DNA of 64,000 nt from NCBI RefSeq assembly GCF_003885045.1, contig NZ_RHJS01000002.1, positions 4,208,501-4,272,500 on the forward strand, given 5' to 3'. The position numbers and the translations under genes are program-made. Shown here piece by piece: positions 18,396-27,617 of this stretch; position 1 is the first letter of the stretch, and every line of letters begins with the position of its first letter. The stretch is from Schaedlerella arabinosiphila (GTDB lineage Bacteria; Bacillota; Clostridia; Lachnospirales; Lachnospiraceae). The notes below the pieces were generated by a model that worked only from the letters and a program-made list of their open reading frames with translations, did no database searches and was not told where the DNA came from.

Positions 18396-21080
18396 TTACT
18401 TCCTGCTCGTTCTGAATATCTCCAAGCATATATCTTTGTCTGCACATTTATCGCATAAGCTATTATACGATCTCCGGTATTTATCCTGATTGAGATTCTC
18501 GTCACTCAACGTATGTTCCACCTCAGCCTGCGTTGAATTCTTAAACACTTCGCTAAATGCTTCATTTGCGGCCTTACTGCTGGGCACAGAAAGGAAGTTC
18601 TCGCGCTTTAGCATATAATCAATGTCTTTGTTCTTAATGCTCGTAAACTTCCCGTGCAATACTGCTTTTTTCTCTAAGTAATCTTCTGCCATATTGATGG
18701 CGTCTATTTTTTCTGAACGATTCATAAAAGGAAAATCAAAAGTCAATTCGTCCATCTGTTCAGCCAAGTAATTCCTCACCATGTTTTTCACATAAGTCTT
18801 TCCTGAAAATTCCTTTCTTGCCCGGTGCTCCAGCAATATGGTCAAATACAACTTTAAAAGGAAATCATCTTTGTAGACGGATTTTCCTTCAATAACTGTT
18901 TCCAGCAGGAACCGATAGCCGCATAATCTGTATTTCATCAGGTCATATTGCGAAAACTCTCTGTACAGCGCTTCTTCCACCGTGATATAACTATCATTTT
19001 TCTTTGCGGCATTTGGAGTATCCAAAATATACGGCTTAGGGGTTGCATTAAGAACTTTTAGCAGATAATACAGTTCATTTTCCTGATCCGGCGCATTCTT
19101 AATATAACTCAGCTTTATCTTACATTTACTAAACGCAAGCCCATACACTAACGCATAGCGTCTGAAATTCTTATACTCCAAACGTGAAGTAACATATACC
19201 TGGTATTTCCAATCTACTGGTGCCTGCGCAACTTCAAAAAAATCTATATCAAGCGGCCATGGGAATTCATCCCTATGTGTGATGCTCATATGTTGATCAG
19301 ACAAACAGGCAAAGTGATAGATCTTGTCCTGATTCTTGGAATACTTTCTTAAAACATCTCCGTCAATCTGTTCAAAATTTCTGGCAATCCACCGCGCTCC
19401 CTTTCCTTCTTTCGGAACCTGCTGAAGATAAAGCTGCATCGTTTCTCTCAGACAATCAAAGGACGCCTTCGCTTCCACACCTTGAACCTCATTCAGATGT
19501 TCCAAAACTCTTTGTACGATTTCCCTGAATTCAGAGTCGATATCTTCTTTAGTCAGCACCTGTTTTACCAGCACGTCCGTCACTTTATCATAAAATGCCT
19601 TGAAATCATTTTCCTGATCACTGAAATCCTTAAAAAAAGTATCTGCCACTTCATTCAATGCCTTTAGAGCCGTGATCAGATTATCAATTTCATCAGGACT
19701 TACATCATAATACTCGATTCGAGATAGCTCCTTTGATTCAGAAGAATCTGAATCCATATCTTCTATTCTCTCTTTTAATTTCTTTAACTTTTTGATGATT
19801 CTCCTTATGGTCTTTTCATCTTGAAAATACAGTTTGCACTTATCGAAAGTGGTAACAACTTGCCCTTTCCTTCCTTCAGCAATGATTCCGCAGGAAAGGC
19901 ATTCATAAATATCATTGATATCCTGAATCAGCATTCCTTTAGACTCTGCATCCCATAAATTTGTTATTGCAATAAAGAAATGTCCAATCGGATAATCCAG
20001 AAAATTGCGTTCCCCAAACTGTTCTGGAAAGTATATCTTCAGAATATCATTTACATTGCTGTTGGCTGCATAAATTTGCTCATTCATATAATACAATGCG
20101 GAATGCGCATAATTGTCCTTCGACCTCTCTACTTCAGCTTCTTCAAATTTTTTGGCAATATATCCCGCAAATTCCGTCTGATTATCAAACTGGGTTACTT
20201 CAATCCGATCAGAATAATCAATCGTTGCCGTACTTCCGGCAATCATAGCCGCAATATTATCCGCAATGCGTCCTCCCTCAAACGCCTTACTGTGATCGTA
20301 AAAATTTTGAGTTGAAAAGGTAATCTTACTCTCAAACCAGGAGTATATATTCAACCATGTCTGGTATACGTTTTTATAATCCGGAACATAATTGAACAGA
20401 ATGAATACATTTTTGTATACACCCAGCATCTCAATAGTCCTCAGCATAATCGGAGAGAACTGATGGATTCCATGTACAATGACCGTGTCTTTTTTAACCT
20501 CCGCAAGTCGATCCGGATTACTTTCTTTGTAGGATGCGTCACGCAATGCATCTTCCATTGTTTTTGTAATTGATGCATCAATTTCCTCCACACTAAATCC
20601 GTCTTTCAACGAAAAGAACTTATTACGCGTTCTGCGCAGTTCTCTGTATATTTCAACCACACATTTCTGCTCATAAGTTAACGCCGCATCCTGTATGTGA
20701 TCCGGATTCATACATAACTCAAACATGATCCTGATGCTCTTAACTACATACGCCCGATTTCTTTTAAGAGACAGCCGGATATCATCTATACTTATATCTT
20801 CGGCAATCAATTCATCAAAAGCCATATACCCTATAAGATTATCTACCACTGCCCTCTGATTGATTTCAGTCGCGGGACTCTCCCACTCATCATACAAGGT
20901 ATTTATAAATCTCGTTATGGTTGTAAGCTTACCTTTAAAAAAGTCATTCTTATACTGATCACACAAACCATTGGCCAGAGTTTGCGAAGCGCACAAATGA
21001 AATCCGTTTTTTATAAGTTCCCAATAGAGTTCTCTATGTAATCTATAAGGATTGCTATATGTATAAATGACTATTGCCAT
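18396..21080 (-). CDS. AddB-like protein with iron-staple cysteines
   Basis: This 894-residue protein resembles AddB/RexB. The N-terminal half reads like an inactivated helicase, with no Walker A. Near residue 715 RLCGYRFLLE matches the 'CP-FRFFL' start of the AddB nuclease domain, and the C-terminus has CDKCADKDICLE, the remaining cysteines of an iron-staple cluster. The usual catalytic motif (G-x-x-D-R-I-D ... D-Y-K) is not obvious between them, so the nuclease may be dead or diverged. It starts 10 bases inside the NERD-UvrD gene, and the pair is likely an AddAB-like complex. It is not standard AddB (usually over 1100 residues). Confidence 0.6.
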   Translation of the reverse strand: MAIVIYTYSNPYRLHRELYWELIKNGFHLCASQTLANGLCDQYKNDFFKGKLTTITRFINTLYDEWESPATEINQRAVVDNLIGYMAFDELIAEDISIDDIRLSLKRNRAYVVKSIRIMFELCMNPDHIQDAALTYEQKCVVEIYRELRRTRNKFFSLKDGFSVEEIDASITKTMEDALRDASYKESNPDRLAEVKKDTVIVHGIHQFSPIMLRTIEMLGVYKNVFILFNYVPDYKNVYQTWLNIYSWFESKITFSTQNFYDHSKAFEGGRIADNIAAMIAGSTATIDYSDRIEVTQFDNQTEFAGYIAKKFEEAEVERSKDNYAHSALYYMNEQIYAANSNVNDILKIYFPEQFGERNFLDYPIGHFFIAITNLWDAESKGMLIQDINDIYECLSCGIIAEGRKGQVVTTFDKCKLYFQDEKTIRRIIKKLKKLKERIEDMDSDSSESKELSRIEYYDVSPDEIDNLITALKALNEVADTFFKDFSDQENDFKAFYDKVTDVLVKQVLTKEDIDSEFREIVQRVLEHLNEVQGVEAKASFDCLRETMQLYLQQVPKEGKGARWIARNFEQIDGDVLRKYSKNQDKIYHFACLSDQHMSITHRDEFPWPLDIDFFEVAQAPVDWKYQVYVTSRLEYKNFRRYALVYGLAFSKCKIKLSYIKNAPDQENELYYLLKVLNATPKPYILDTPNAAKKNDSYITVEEALYREFSQYDLMKYRLCGYRFLLETVIEGKSVYKDDFLLKLYLTILLEHRARKEFSGKTYVKNMVRNYLAEQMDELTFDFPFMNRSEKIDAINMAEDYLEKKAVLHGKFTSIKNKDIDYMLKRENFLSVPSSKAANEAFSEVFKNSTQAEVEHTLSDENLNQDKYRRSYNSLCDKCADKDICLEIFRTSRK

Positions 21081-24000
21081 GAATCGCTCACCTCCAGATA
21101 CCGTCCCCAGCTGTTCTCTATATCAGTATCTACATCCCTTAACCACACAACATTTCTGATCGCTCTTGTCAAAGCAACATAAAGGATCCGTGATTCTTCG
21201 CTTATCTTCTCGCGAATTTCTGTCTTTTGATCAAATCCACTGCTGAAATCGGAACCCTTCTTATCATAAGAAAACCCGTATGATACTTTGCCATCCACGA
21301 TATTCACGTTCAAGCTTCCAACATTAATGTTGGAGATATCTTCATTGGTAAACGGCAGAATAACTGTGCCATATTCCAATCCCTTTGACTTATGGATTGT
21401 TGTACATACCACCTGAATCTCATCAGACACCACTGCTTTATTACGCGATGCTTCCTCCTGGTGGGTGGTGATATTGATCTTAAGGAATTCACAGATCAGA
21501 TTGATCGTAAGATATTCTCTGGAATATTTTCTTGTGATCTTTTCGACAAGGCATTCATAGTTTTCCCTGTATGCCTTTCTTTCATCATCCCCATGACATC
21601 TTACCCAAGGCTTTGAGGCTTCATAAATATCACGAAGCGCAACCAGTACAGGCCTTGATTCAAAATCAGTCACGATCTGCTGCCAAGTCTTACCCATATG
21701 CAGCATAAAGTATTCATTCAAAATTCTGATCAGTTCATCTGTTTTATCTGCTTCTTCATAACCCGATATCTTAGCCAGGTTAATGTCCAGATACACATAG
21801 TTCGACCGTATCAGATTTGCCAGGTAAACCTTATTGCGTGGATGCGTGATCGCCATAACAAGCTTATACAGATCCATTGTTGACGGCAGCCTGTATAAAT
21901 CCCCGCCCTCCGTTACTTTAATCGTTACTCCGGCTTTTTCAGCTTCCCTAAGGATATTATTGATCTGCCAATTATAACGTACAAGAATCGCAATCTTCAT
22001 TTCCTCGGGTGAAAGCTTGTGAGCTTTACTGATTATATCAAGCTTTCTGATCTGATTGCCTATCTCCTTAAACAAATCATCATACATGCTTTCTTTGTTT
22101 TTACTATGTACATCCAGCTTACAGATAAGCTTCGCCTCATCATATTCTTTTCTTTCTCTGCTTTTCAGCCTGTCCCGTAGTTCCTCATATGGAAGGATTT
22201 GTTCATTTCCCATCTCAGAAAACACAAAATGGAATCTGTCAAGCAGTCTGCTGTCAGTCCTGTAATTTCGGTTTAATGTATATTCTTTCCATTTGCCAAC
22301 GCCGTTTGTTCCGGTAACCTTTTCAAAAGCACTCAGGGAAGCTCCCCTAAACCTGTAAATGCTCTGCTTAAGATCACCAACGACAAACAACCGGCACTCC
22401 GAGCCAAATATCTTCTGCAAGCCGGTTATAGTTTCAATCTGGGCATCATCTGTGTCCTGAAATTCATCCGCAAAAACATATTTGAATTTATGGCCTTGTG
22501 CCATCAATTTTCCGGAATCCACAAGATTATGAATCTGAATCATGCATTCTTTAAGGCCGATCAGGTTCTTTTCTTTAAGCTGAAGGGCATACTGCGTTTC
22601 AGCCCTCATGATCACTCGTTCAATCAGTTCGTTGAAATATGGCATACTCGCTGGTGGATTTCCGAAATCGTTTATATCCAGATCCTTTATGTCAATACTG
22701 CGGTCATATAATTTCCCGCTAAATGAAATCAGCAGTTCTTCGAGTTTATAGATCGGCATCACCAGCTGGTGTACAAAATCTGGATTTTCGTCATCCTTCT
22801 CCAGAAGATATTCGTTCAGATATTGGTGATACAATTGCTGCCTGTTGTATGTTTCACTTGTAATCTGGCTGTCATATCCCAGCCCCATTCTCATACAATC
22901 CTTCTGAAGCAAAGAAATCGCAAATTTGTGGATTGTCGAAATCTGGATTTGACTCATCTCTTCAATCAGACGCATATATTTCTCGTTTGAGGTGAGAATA
23001 AAGTAATTCATGAACATCTTTTTCAGTCTGATCTTCATGTTATCTGCTGCATCTTTTGTAAATGTGATCATAACGATCTCGCCGATAATATCGACCACCG
23101 CATCCGCTGTCTTATTACAGAGATATGCCACACGTGACACCATCGAATATGTCTTACCGGTGCCGGCGCCTGCTGTAATCAGTATGTTCCTGTCAGTTGG
23201 TGCATGCTCTATTTCATACTGCTGAAAGTTAAAGTCTGTCTTGTCCGACAGTTTTCTTAATACCCCTTCTTCCTCATCGGTCAACACCCCCTCTTCAATC
23301 AGGAGATCCTTTTCCACATAGGTATTCAGATCAGGAACAACTTCAACCTCGCAGTTAAATATACTATAGCTTTTCTTAACTGTAACGTCTTCCGATTTCC
23401 AAGTATCTATAACAATATCTTTCTTATTCGGTCGGATTTTTCTTTCGATGAACCTCACTTCAAGTTCTTTAACGATTTTCAGCATCGCATCATTGGATGA
23501 AACAAAAACGATTTCCTTGATGCCTCTAAAGTATTCCTCTGCAATCTCCACTGCATCTTCGTCACGAAAACCATCTTTGAAGATTCTCAACCGGGAATAT
23601 CCGGGATTCAGCGACTGTTGTTCTGCTTTCAAGTCAAAATTAGGCTCAAAGTGATGACGTATTAAAGCCAGCATCTTAGAGTTAAGATCATCATGCTTTG
23701 TGCCTTTATCGATGGTGTATCTCTCATTAAATTTCTGGTATAATTTCAAAGCTTCTGACAGATCTTCGCTGAAAATTGTTTCATTTGACTCAGATACAAT
23801 ATTGAGTCCTTTTGCAAAATATTCACTTTCGGATATAAACGGATAGCATACCAAACTCATCACCAAAGGATTCATTCCCAGTTCTCGCCGAATTTTGTTC
23901 AGCAAATTAAACCGATAACCCATGGCTTGTCCACGAGGACTATCTTCCGGATTCTCCGCTCCAGCCAAAAAAATCGTATTTGCATTTATAACATTCAATA

Positions 24001-24196
24001 TCCCATCCGAATTCCATCCTTTGACTTCAACGATAAAAAGTCCCATATTGGGAGAAATCACGCAAAAATCATACTCGCGCCCATTGATACTTCTTGTGTT
24101 ATAAACAACCCAGTCTGACGGAAGATTCTTGTAAAAGTCGTGCCAAACCTTCTTCTCGCCCTCATACTTGGGTTCTTTGTCAATCATCTTTGCCAT
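21071..24196 (-). CDS. NERD nuclease-UvrD helicase, AddA-like
   Basis: The N-terminus (to about residue 80) is a NERD domain: REYDFCVISP then FIVEVKGW supplies the D...E-x-K of a PD-(D/E)XK nuclease. After about residue 330 comes a UvrD-type SF1 helicase: Walker A AGAGTGKTY, ADEFQDTD, GDLKQSIYRFRG, IHKSKGLEYG and LYVALTRA. The start is the ATG at 24196, preceded by GAGGTGG; a GTG three codons upstream is possible. In AddA the nuclease is C-terminal, so this is an inverted layout. Together with the next gene it probably forms a helicase-nuclease that degrades foreign DNA from ends or breaks. Confidence 0.85.
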   Translation of the reverse strand: MAKMIDKEPKYEGEKKVWHDFYKNLPSDWVVYNTRSINGREYDFCVISPNMGLFIVEVKGWNSDGILNVINANTIFLAGAENPEDSPRGQAMGYRFNLLNKIRRELGMNPLVMSLVCYPFISESEYFAKGLNIVSESNETIFSEDLSEALKLYQKFNERYTIDKGTKHDDLNSKMLALIRHHFEPNFDLKAEQQSLNPGYSRLRIFKDGFRDEDAVEIAEEYFRGIKEIVFVSSNDAMLKIVKELEVRFIERKIRPNKKDIVIDTWKSEDVTVKKSYSIFNCEVEVVPDLNTYVEKDLLIEEGVLTDEEEGVLRKLSDKTDFNFQQYEIEHAPTDRNILITAGAGTGKTYSMVSRVAYLCNKTADAVVDIIGEIVMITFTKDAADNMKIRLKKMFMNYFILTSNEKYMRLIEEMSQIQISTIHKFAISLLQKDCMRMGLGYDSQITSETYNRQQLYHQYLNEYLLEKDDENPDFVHQLVMPIYKLEELLISFSGKLYDRSIDIKDLDINDFGNPPASMPYFNELIERVIMRAETQYALQLKEKNLIGLKECMIQIHNLVDSGKLMAQGHKFKYVFADEFQDTDDAQIETITGLQKIFGSECRLFVVGDLKQSIYRFRGASLSAFEKVTGTNGVGKWKEYTLNRNYRTDSRLLDRFHFVFSEMGNEQILPYEELRDRLKSRERKEYDEAKLICKLDVHSKNKESMYDDLFKEIGNQIRKLDIISKAHKLSPEEMKIAILVRYNWQINNILREAEKAGVTIKVTEGGDLYRLPSTMDLYKLVMAITHPRNKVYLANLIRSNYVYLDINLAKISGYEEADKTDELIRILNEYFMLHMGKTWQQIVTDFESRPVLVALRDIYEASKPWVRCHGDDERKAYRENYECLVEKITRKYSREYLTINLICEFLKINITTHQEEASRNKAVVSDEIQVVCTTIHKSKGLEYGTVILPFTNEDISNINVGSLNVNIVDGKVSYGFSYDKKGSDFSSGFDQKTEIREKISEESRILYVALTRAIRNVVWLRDVDTDIENSWGRYLEVSDSWQ

Positions 24197-24231
24197 TAAG
24201 CCCACCCCACCTCAGTCATTCCGCAATTTAC

Positions 24232-24399
24232 TCATTCATCAATCTCAGAAAACTTAAATTTCAAAAAACTTCCAATCTTATACGCGGGAACTTCATTTTT
24301 TGGGTCTCTTTGCCAGCTTCTCAACGTAGCATGTTTGATTCCCAGATACTCTGCCGCTTCATCCAAGCTGATATATTTTTCGCTTTTCAGTGTATCCAT
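24232..24399 (-). CDS. Small helix-turn-helix protein (MerR/excisionase-like)
   Basis: This 55-residue ORF runs from an ATG at 24399, preceded by AAGGAG at good spacing. It reads ISLDEAAEYLGIKHATLRSW, the classic MerR-type/excisionase helix-turn-helix, then PAYKIGSFLKFKFSE, the wing that follows in this family. It is the first gene after a sigma-A promoter and 35 bases ahead of the NERD-UvrD gene. It is a candidate regulator of the effector genes or a leftover excisionase of the element that brought the island in. It has no other domain. Confidence 0.8.
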   Translation of the reverse strand: MDTLKSEKYISLDEAAEYLGIKHATLRSWQRDPKNEVPAYKIGSFLKFKFSEIDE

Positions 24400-24443
24400 A
24401 TGCTCCTTGAAATTTCAACTCCATCCATAAACTAACAGTATCT

Positions 24444-24472
24444 ATAATAGCAGATATACATAGTTATTACAA
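24444..24472 (-). promoter_or_regulatory. Promoter of the effector operon
   Basis: On the minus strand TTGTAA (24467-24472) is followed after 17 bases by TATTAT (24444-24449), with an upstream TGC that makes an extended -10. It lies 45 bases before the start of the HTH gene and would transcribe the whole helicase-ATPase block. Confidence 0.65.
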
Positions 24473-24523
24473 CATTGTTGACCGCTATTTGTTTAGATTT
24501 CATCTGCGGTTCCAGGTACTTTT

Positions 24524-24547
24524 CATAGGTCAGACGGATGACCTATG
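24524..24547. repeat. Inverted repeat at island/remnant junction
   Basis: The arms CATAGGTCA and TGACCTATG are perfect 9-base inverted repeats around a 6-base loop. The site marks the edge between the defence island and the phage scar and contains the stop of the recombinase fragment. No T-tract follows on either strand, so it does not look like a terminator. Confidence 0.55.
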
Positions 24548-24711
24548 CTTCTGATGGTTCTATCACCAGTTCCCCATCCCTGCTCCGGTATCTGTACGGG
24601 ATCAGTCCGCCTGCCCATCCGCCCTGCAGCACCTCCTGCATCTTCCCTGACATGAACTGGATCTGGATATTCTCCCGCTCGATCTCCGCCACAGCCTACA
24701 GGATCGCCAAG
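24543..24711 (-). pseudogene. Serine recombinase fragment with internal stop
   Basis: Read on the minus strand, this segment encodes AVAEIERENIQIQFMSGKMQ and then QGGWAGGLIPYRYRS, the well-known 'AVAEIERENI ... GGW-GG-PYGY' region of large serine recombinases (compare the intact gene at 30976-32652). A TAG stop interrupts it just before AVAEIER, and the catalytic N-terminus and C-terminus are missing. It is fused by deletion to the tail-gene fragment upstream. It is a dead remnant of an older insertion. Confidence 0.8.
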
Positions 24712-24712
24712 G

Positions 24713-25096
24713 TCAACCTTCCACCCATGGATATCCAATGGAGATGGCCATACTCTCCGTCAGGTTCAGGCTCCCCCTGGCCAGGTTAGCCGCGAAATTC
24801 AAGTCATTAGAAGCGTAGGCAGCCGGCAGGTTGTCCGTGCTCTCATACAGCAGTTCCTTATCCTCCGCCAACGCTTCAGAAAAGAGCAGGATCATGTTGG
24901 GGCAGATGGGGAGCAGGTTCCCGTTCCAGAGCAGGGCCTCGTCATACTCCCCTGTGGCGGCGTAAAAGATCCCCATGGAATTTAAGCCCAGGATGTTGTT
25001 CACCGTCTCGGTGATCATGTTCTCCTCCGTGACGGTCTCCACCGCCCTGGTATTCTTATCCGTCAGTTCCAGCGTCATCACGCCTTTTAAAACCAA
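24713..25096 (-). pseudogene. Truncated phage tail protein remnant
   Basis: The 127 residues are clearly homologous to the first part of the 482-residue tail protein at 44903-46351: ETVTEENMITETVNNILG here against ETVTEENMVTEAVNNILG there, and NLPAAYASNDLN against NLPVAYASNNVN. The match stops after about residue 118 and the frame ends at the junction with the recombinase fragment, so about three quarters of the gene is lost. It keeps the prophage gene order with the next fragment. Confidence 0.85.
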
Positions 25097-25097
25097 A

Positions 25098-25674
25098 TCA
25101 CAGGTCAGCCAGGATATTCTCGCAAAGCTGCCGCCTTGTCTCTTCCAGACCGAACTGCAGCAGCAGATTCACGCCCAGATTCATCGTCAGACCATCATCT
25201 GTCTCCAGTGCATAATACTCTGCTTCCTGTATTTTCAGATTTGTGGAACTGACCGCTGTATATCTGGTGATGAAATCTGAAAAACCACTTGAAAATCTCT
25301 GCTTGTTACTGATATTCATAACCGGTTCATTGCCATATTTACGAAGTTCCAGTTTTCCCTCACGGTTAATACAAAAGAAACCTCCAAGCACCTGACCGGT
25401 ATAAAACAGCACGTCCCTATAGGTTTCAATATCATTTTCCGAATAAATGGAAAGCACTTCCGATCCATTCGGCATGGTCTCAATCTCTGTCTGGCTATGT
25501 GCAAACTCCACACTGCAAGCCTTACAACAGAGCATGATAATCTCATAAGCATTTCCTATCGTATCGGTTGTATTAAAGTCCTTTTCAAAGCGGAGCATAT
25601 AGTCATATGCCTTAATCTCCAGACAACGGATGGTGCGATTAGCTTCACTGATTTCATAAATTCCCATTTCTGTC
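25098..25674 (-). pseudogene. Phage tail protein remnant cut by IS66
   Basis: This segment matches the N-terminal third of the 680-residue tail protein at 46326-48350 (YDYMLRFEKDFN versus YDYMLRFEKSFN; GQVLGGFFCINREGKLELRK versus a near-identical stretch). The first roughly 110 residues of the full-length gene are missing because the left end of the IS66 element starts at 25675, and the C-terminal half is deleted. An in-frame ATG in the IS end makes it look like a 194-residue ORF, but it is a fragment. Confidence 0.85.
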
Positions 25675-25806
25675 GTAAGCAAGAAATAATCCGTACCTAT
25701 TCAAAATCACCAATATTTGCTAAACTGTGCCTTAATGAGAGTTGATCTTTTATATCATCACCAAGTTATCTGCACTTTGACAAAAAAATCCACCCAGCAG
25801 TTTCTG

Positions 25807-27465
25807 CTAAGTGGACGCACCTGGACGATTTGTACGACAGGACTCCGGTATGGATTCTGACCATGGTAATAGTTGCTGGAGATCTTCTTTTGACGGGAAT
25901 GGCCCCAGATCTTTCATACGTTCCAGTATGTAAGCCACATAGTCATATGGCTTAAGCCCATTCAGTAACGCCGTCTCCGTGATGCTGTATACGGTCGCGC
26001 TGGCCTCCGCGCCTTTGATGCTTTTGGAGAACAGCCAGTTGCGGCGGCCAATGGCAAAGTTCTTGATCGCCCTCTCCGCGGCCGAGTTATCGATACTCAG
26101 ATGTCCGTCTTCCAGATAGGCTTTGAGGTATTTTTCCTGATTTAAAGCGTATAAAACGGCCTCTCCTATTTTAGAAGACCGGTTTACAGAGCCTTCCAAA
26201 GTATGCAGCCATCCGAAGAAAGCCTCTAAAAGCGGTTTTGACTGCTTCTGACGCTCAGCATATCTTTCCTCTGGAGATTGGTTACGGATCAGTTCCTCTA
26301 TCTTATAAAGCATGCCGATCCGTGCCATTGCCTGGTATGCAGTTGTTTCTTTCAGCTGTTCTTTGGTAAAGCCCTTTTTTAAAGGGGTCAGGGCTTCATC
26401 AAAACGCCGCCTTGCGTGTGCCATGCACCCTGTCACGGTGATCTGCTCCGGGAGGCCGCGGTAAGCCTGGTATCCATCACAGGTCAGATAGCCACGGAAC
26501 TCATCCCCCAGGAATTCCACCGGATGGTATCCACCCCTGGTTCTTTCATATTGGAAGAGAACCATCCGTGGGGATCCGCTGTATTCATCCGTAAGATACA
26601 CCCACATCCAGTTCTGGGTTGTCCCTTTTTGCTCGGGCTCATCGATCACCTGGAGTCGGGTTTCATCACAGTGGATATATCTGCTGCGCAGGAATTCTTC
26701 CCTCATCAGGTCATAGATCGGCTGCAGGTACCGTTTTGCGCACAGGATGATCCAGTTGGCCATGGTCTTTGTTGACAGGTTCAGGTTATATCTTGCGAAC
26801 TCCCTCTCCTGTCGCGCAAGCGGCATCCCGTTCACATATTTCGCATTCATAATGCCGGCAACGAGGGATGGTGTCGCAACACTGCCTTTGAGAAGTGACG
26901 GATCTTTCTGCGGGCGCTTCATCATCCCGCATTTGGGACAGGCATAAACATAGGTGGTCTCCTCCACCACTTCAAATCGGGCAGGGATGAATTTCAAATA
27001 TTTTACGGTCTCCGTAGTCACCACTTTATATTTTGTCCCACATTCAGGGCAGAATCTGTCGTTTCCTTCTAATTTATGTTTGATCACCTCTGTGGTTTCA
27101 AAAGCGGAAAGGTCCTCTTCCTTTTTTCCGGTTGGTTTTTTACGTTTATAAGATTTTGGATGGATCTCCTCCATCTCTGGCTCGGCTGCATTGGGATCGG
27201 CCTCCTGCTCCGCCTCATTGAACAGGTCCATCTGCTCATAGCCTTCCGCGTATTTTTCGCTGGAAGAGCCAAACTGCTTCCTCTGCGCAAGTGCCAGCCG
27301 ATCCGAAAGCAGTGCATTCATAAACTCCAGTTCCTTCGTTTTTTCTTTCAGGAGCTGGATCTCTGTTTCCTGTTTTTTCTGATGCACCTGCATGGCCTGT
27401 ATCAATGTGATGATATTCTCTTTGCTCATATCCTGCAATTGTTTTTCAGAAAAAAGCGGTTCCAT
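25807..27465 (-). CDS. tnpC: IS66 family transposase TnpC
   Basis: This 552-residue DDE transposase has an N-terminal coiled coil, a zinc finger (FCPECGTKY ... YACPKCGMM), and catalytic acids in YIHCDETRLQV, YLTCDGYQAYRG and NSAAERAIKNF followed by GRRNWLFS, as in IS66 TnpC. The length is normal and the reading frame intact, so the element may still be active. A short non-coding stretch of about 110 bases lies between its stop and the left inverted repeat. Confidence 0.95.
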   Translation of the reverse strand: MEPLFSEKQLQDMSKENIITLIQAMQVHQKKQETEIQLLKEKTKELEFMNALLSDRLALAQRKQFGSSSEKYAEGYEQMDLFNEAEQEADPNAAEPEMEEIHPKSYKRKKPTGKKEEDLSAFETTEVIKHKLEGNDRFCPECGTKYKVVTTETVKYLKFIPARFEVVEETTYVYACPKCGMMKRPQKDPSLLKGSVATPSLVAGIMNAKYVNGMPLARQEREFARYNLNLSTKTMANWIILCAKRYLQPIYDLMREEFLRSRYIHCDETRLQVIDEPEQKGTTQNWMWVYLTDEYSGSPRMVLFQYERTRGGYHPVEFLGDEFRGYLTCDGYQAYRGLPEQITVTGCMAHARRRFDEALTPLKKGFTKEQLKETTAYQAMARIGMLYKIEELIRNQSPEERYAERQKQSKPLLEAFFGWLHTLEGSVNRSSKIGEAVLYALNQEKYLKAYLEDGHLSIDNSAAERAIKNFAIGRRNWLFSKSIKGAEASATVYSITETALLNGLKPYDYVAYILERMKDLGPFPSKEDLQQLLPWSESIPESCRTNRPGAST

Positions 27466-27617
27466 GATCCAGCCCTCCTATCTCTTGTGGTCTGAGAAAA
27501 GTATATCATGAAACCGCTCTGTTTTCGAGAGGAAACCGGATGGAAAAACAGAGGAAAATTCATTGAAAACTGCCACTTTTTCAGCTTTTTGCGAATTGAC
27601 AGGAAAATCGGTGTAGA

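Noticed and set aside
18396..24196. Ordinary host AddAB recombination genes
   Set aside because: The NERD domain is N-terminal instead of a C-terminal RecB-type nuclease, the AddB-like protein is short, and both are locked in the defence operon by overlaps.
598..24399. BREX or DISARM system
   Set aside because: No PglX methylase, PglZ phosphatase, DrmA/B pattern or DNA methyltransferase is present; the dndBCDE set explains the modification genes.
24523..24738. 71-residue ORF on the minus strand
   Set aside because: It is an out-of-frame reading of the serine recombinase fragment; the correct frame shows the recognisable recombinase motifs with a stop.
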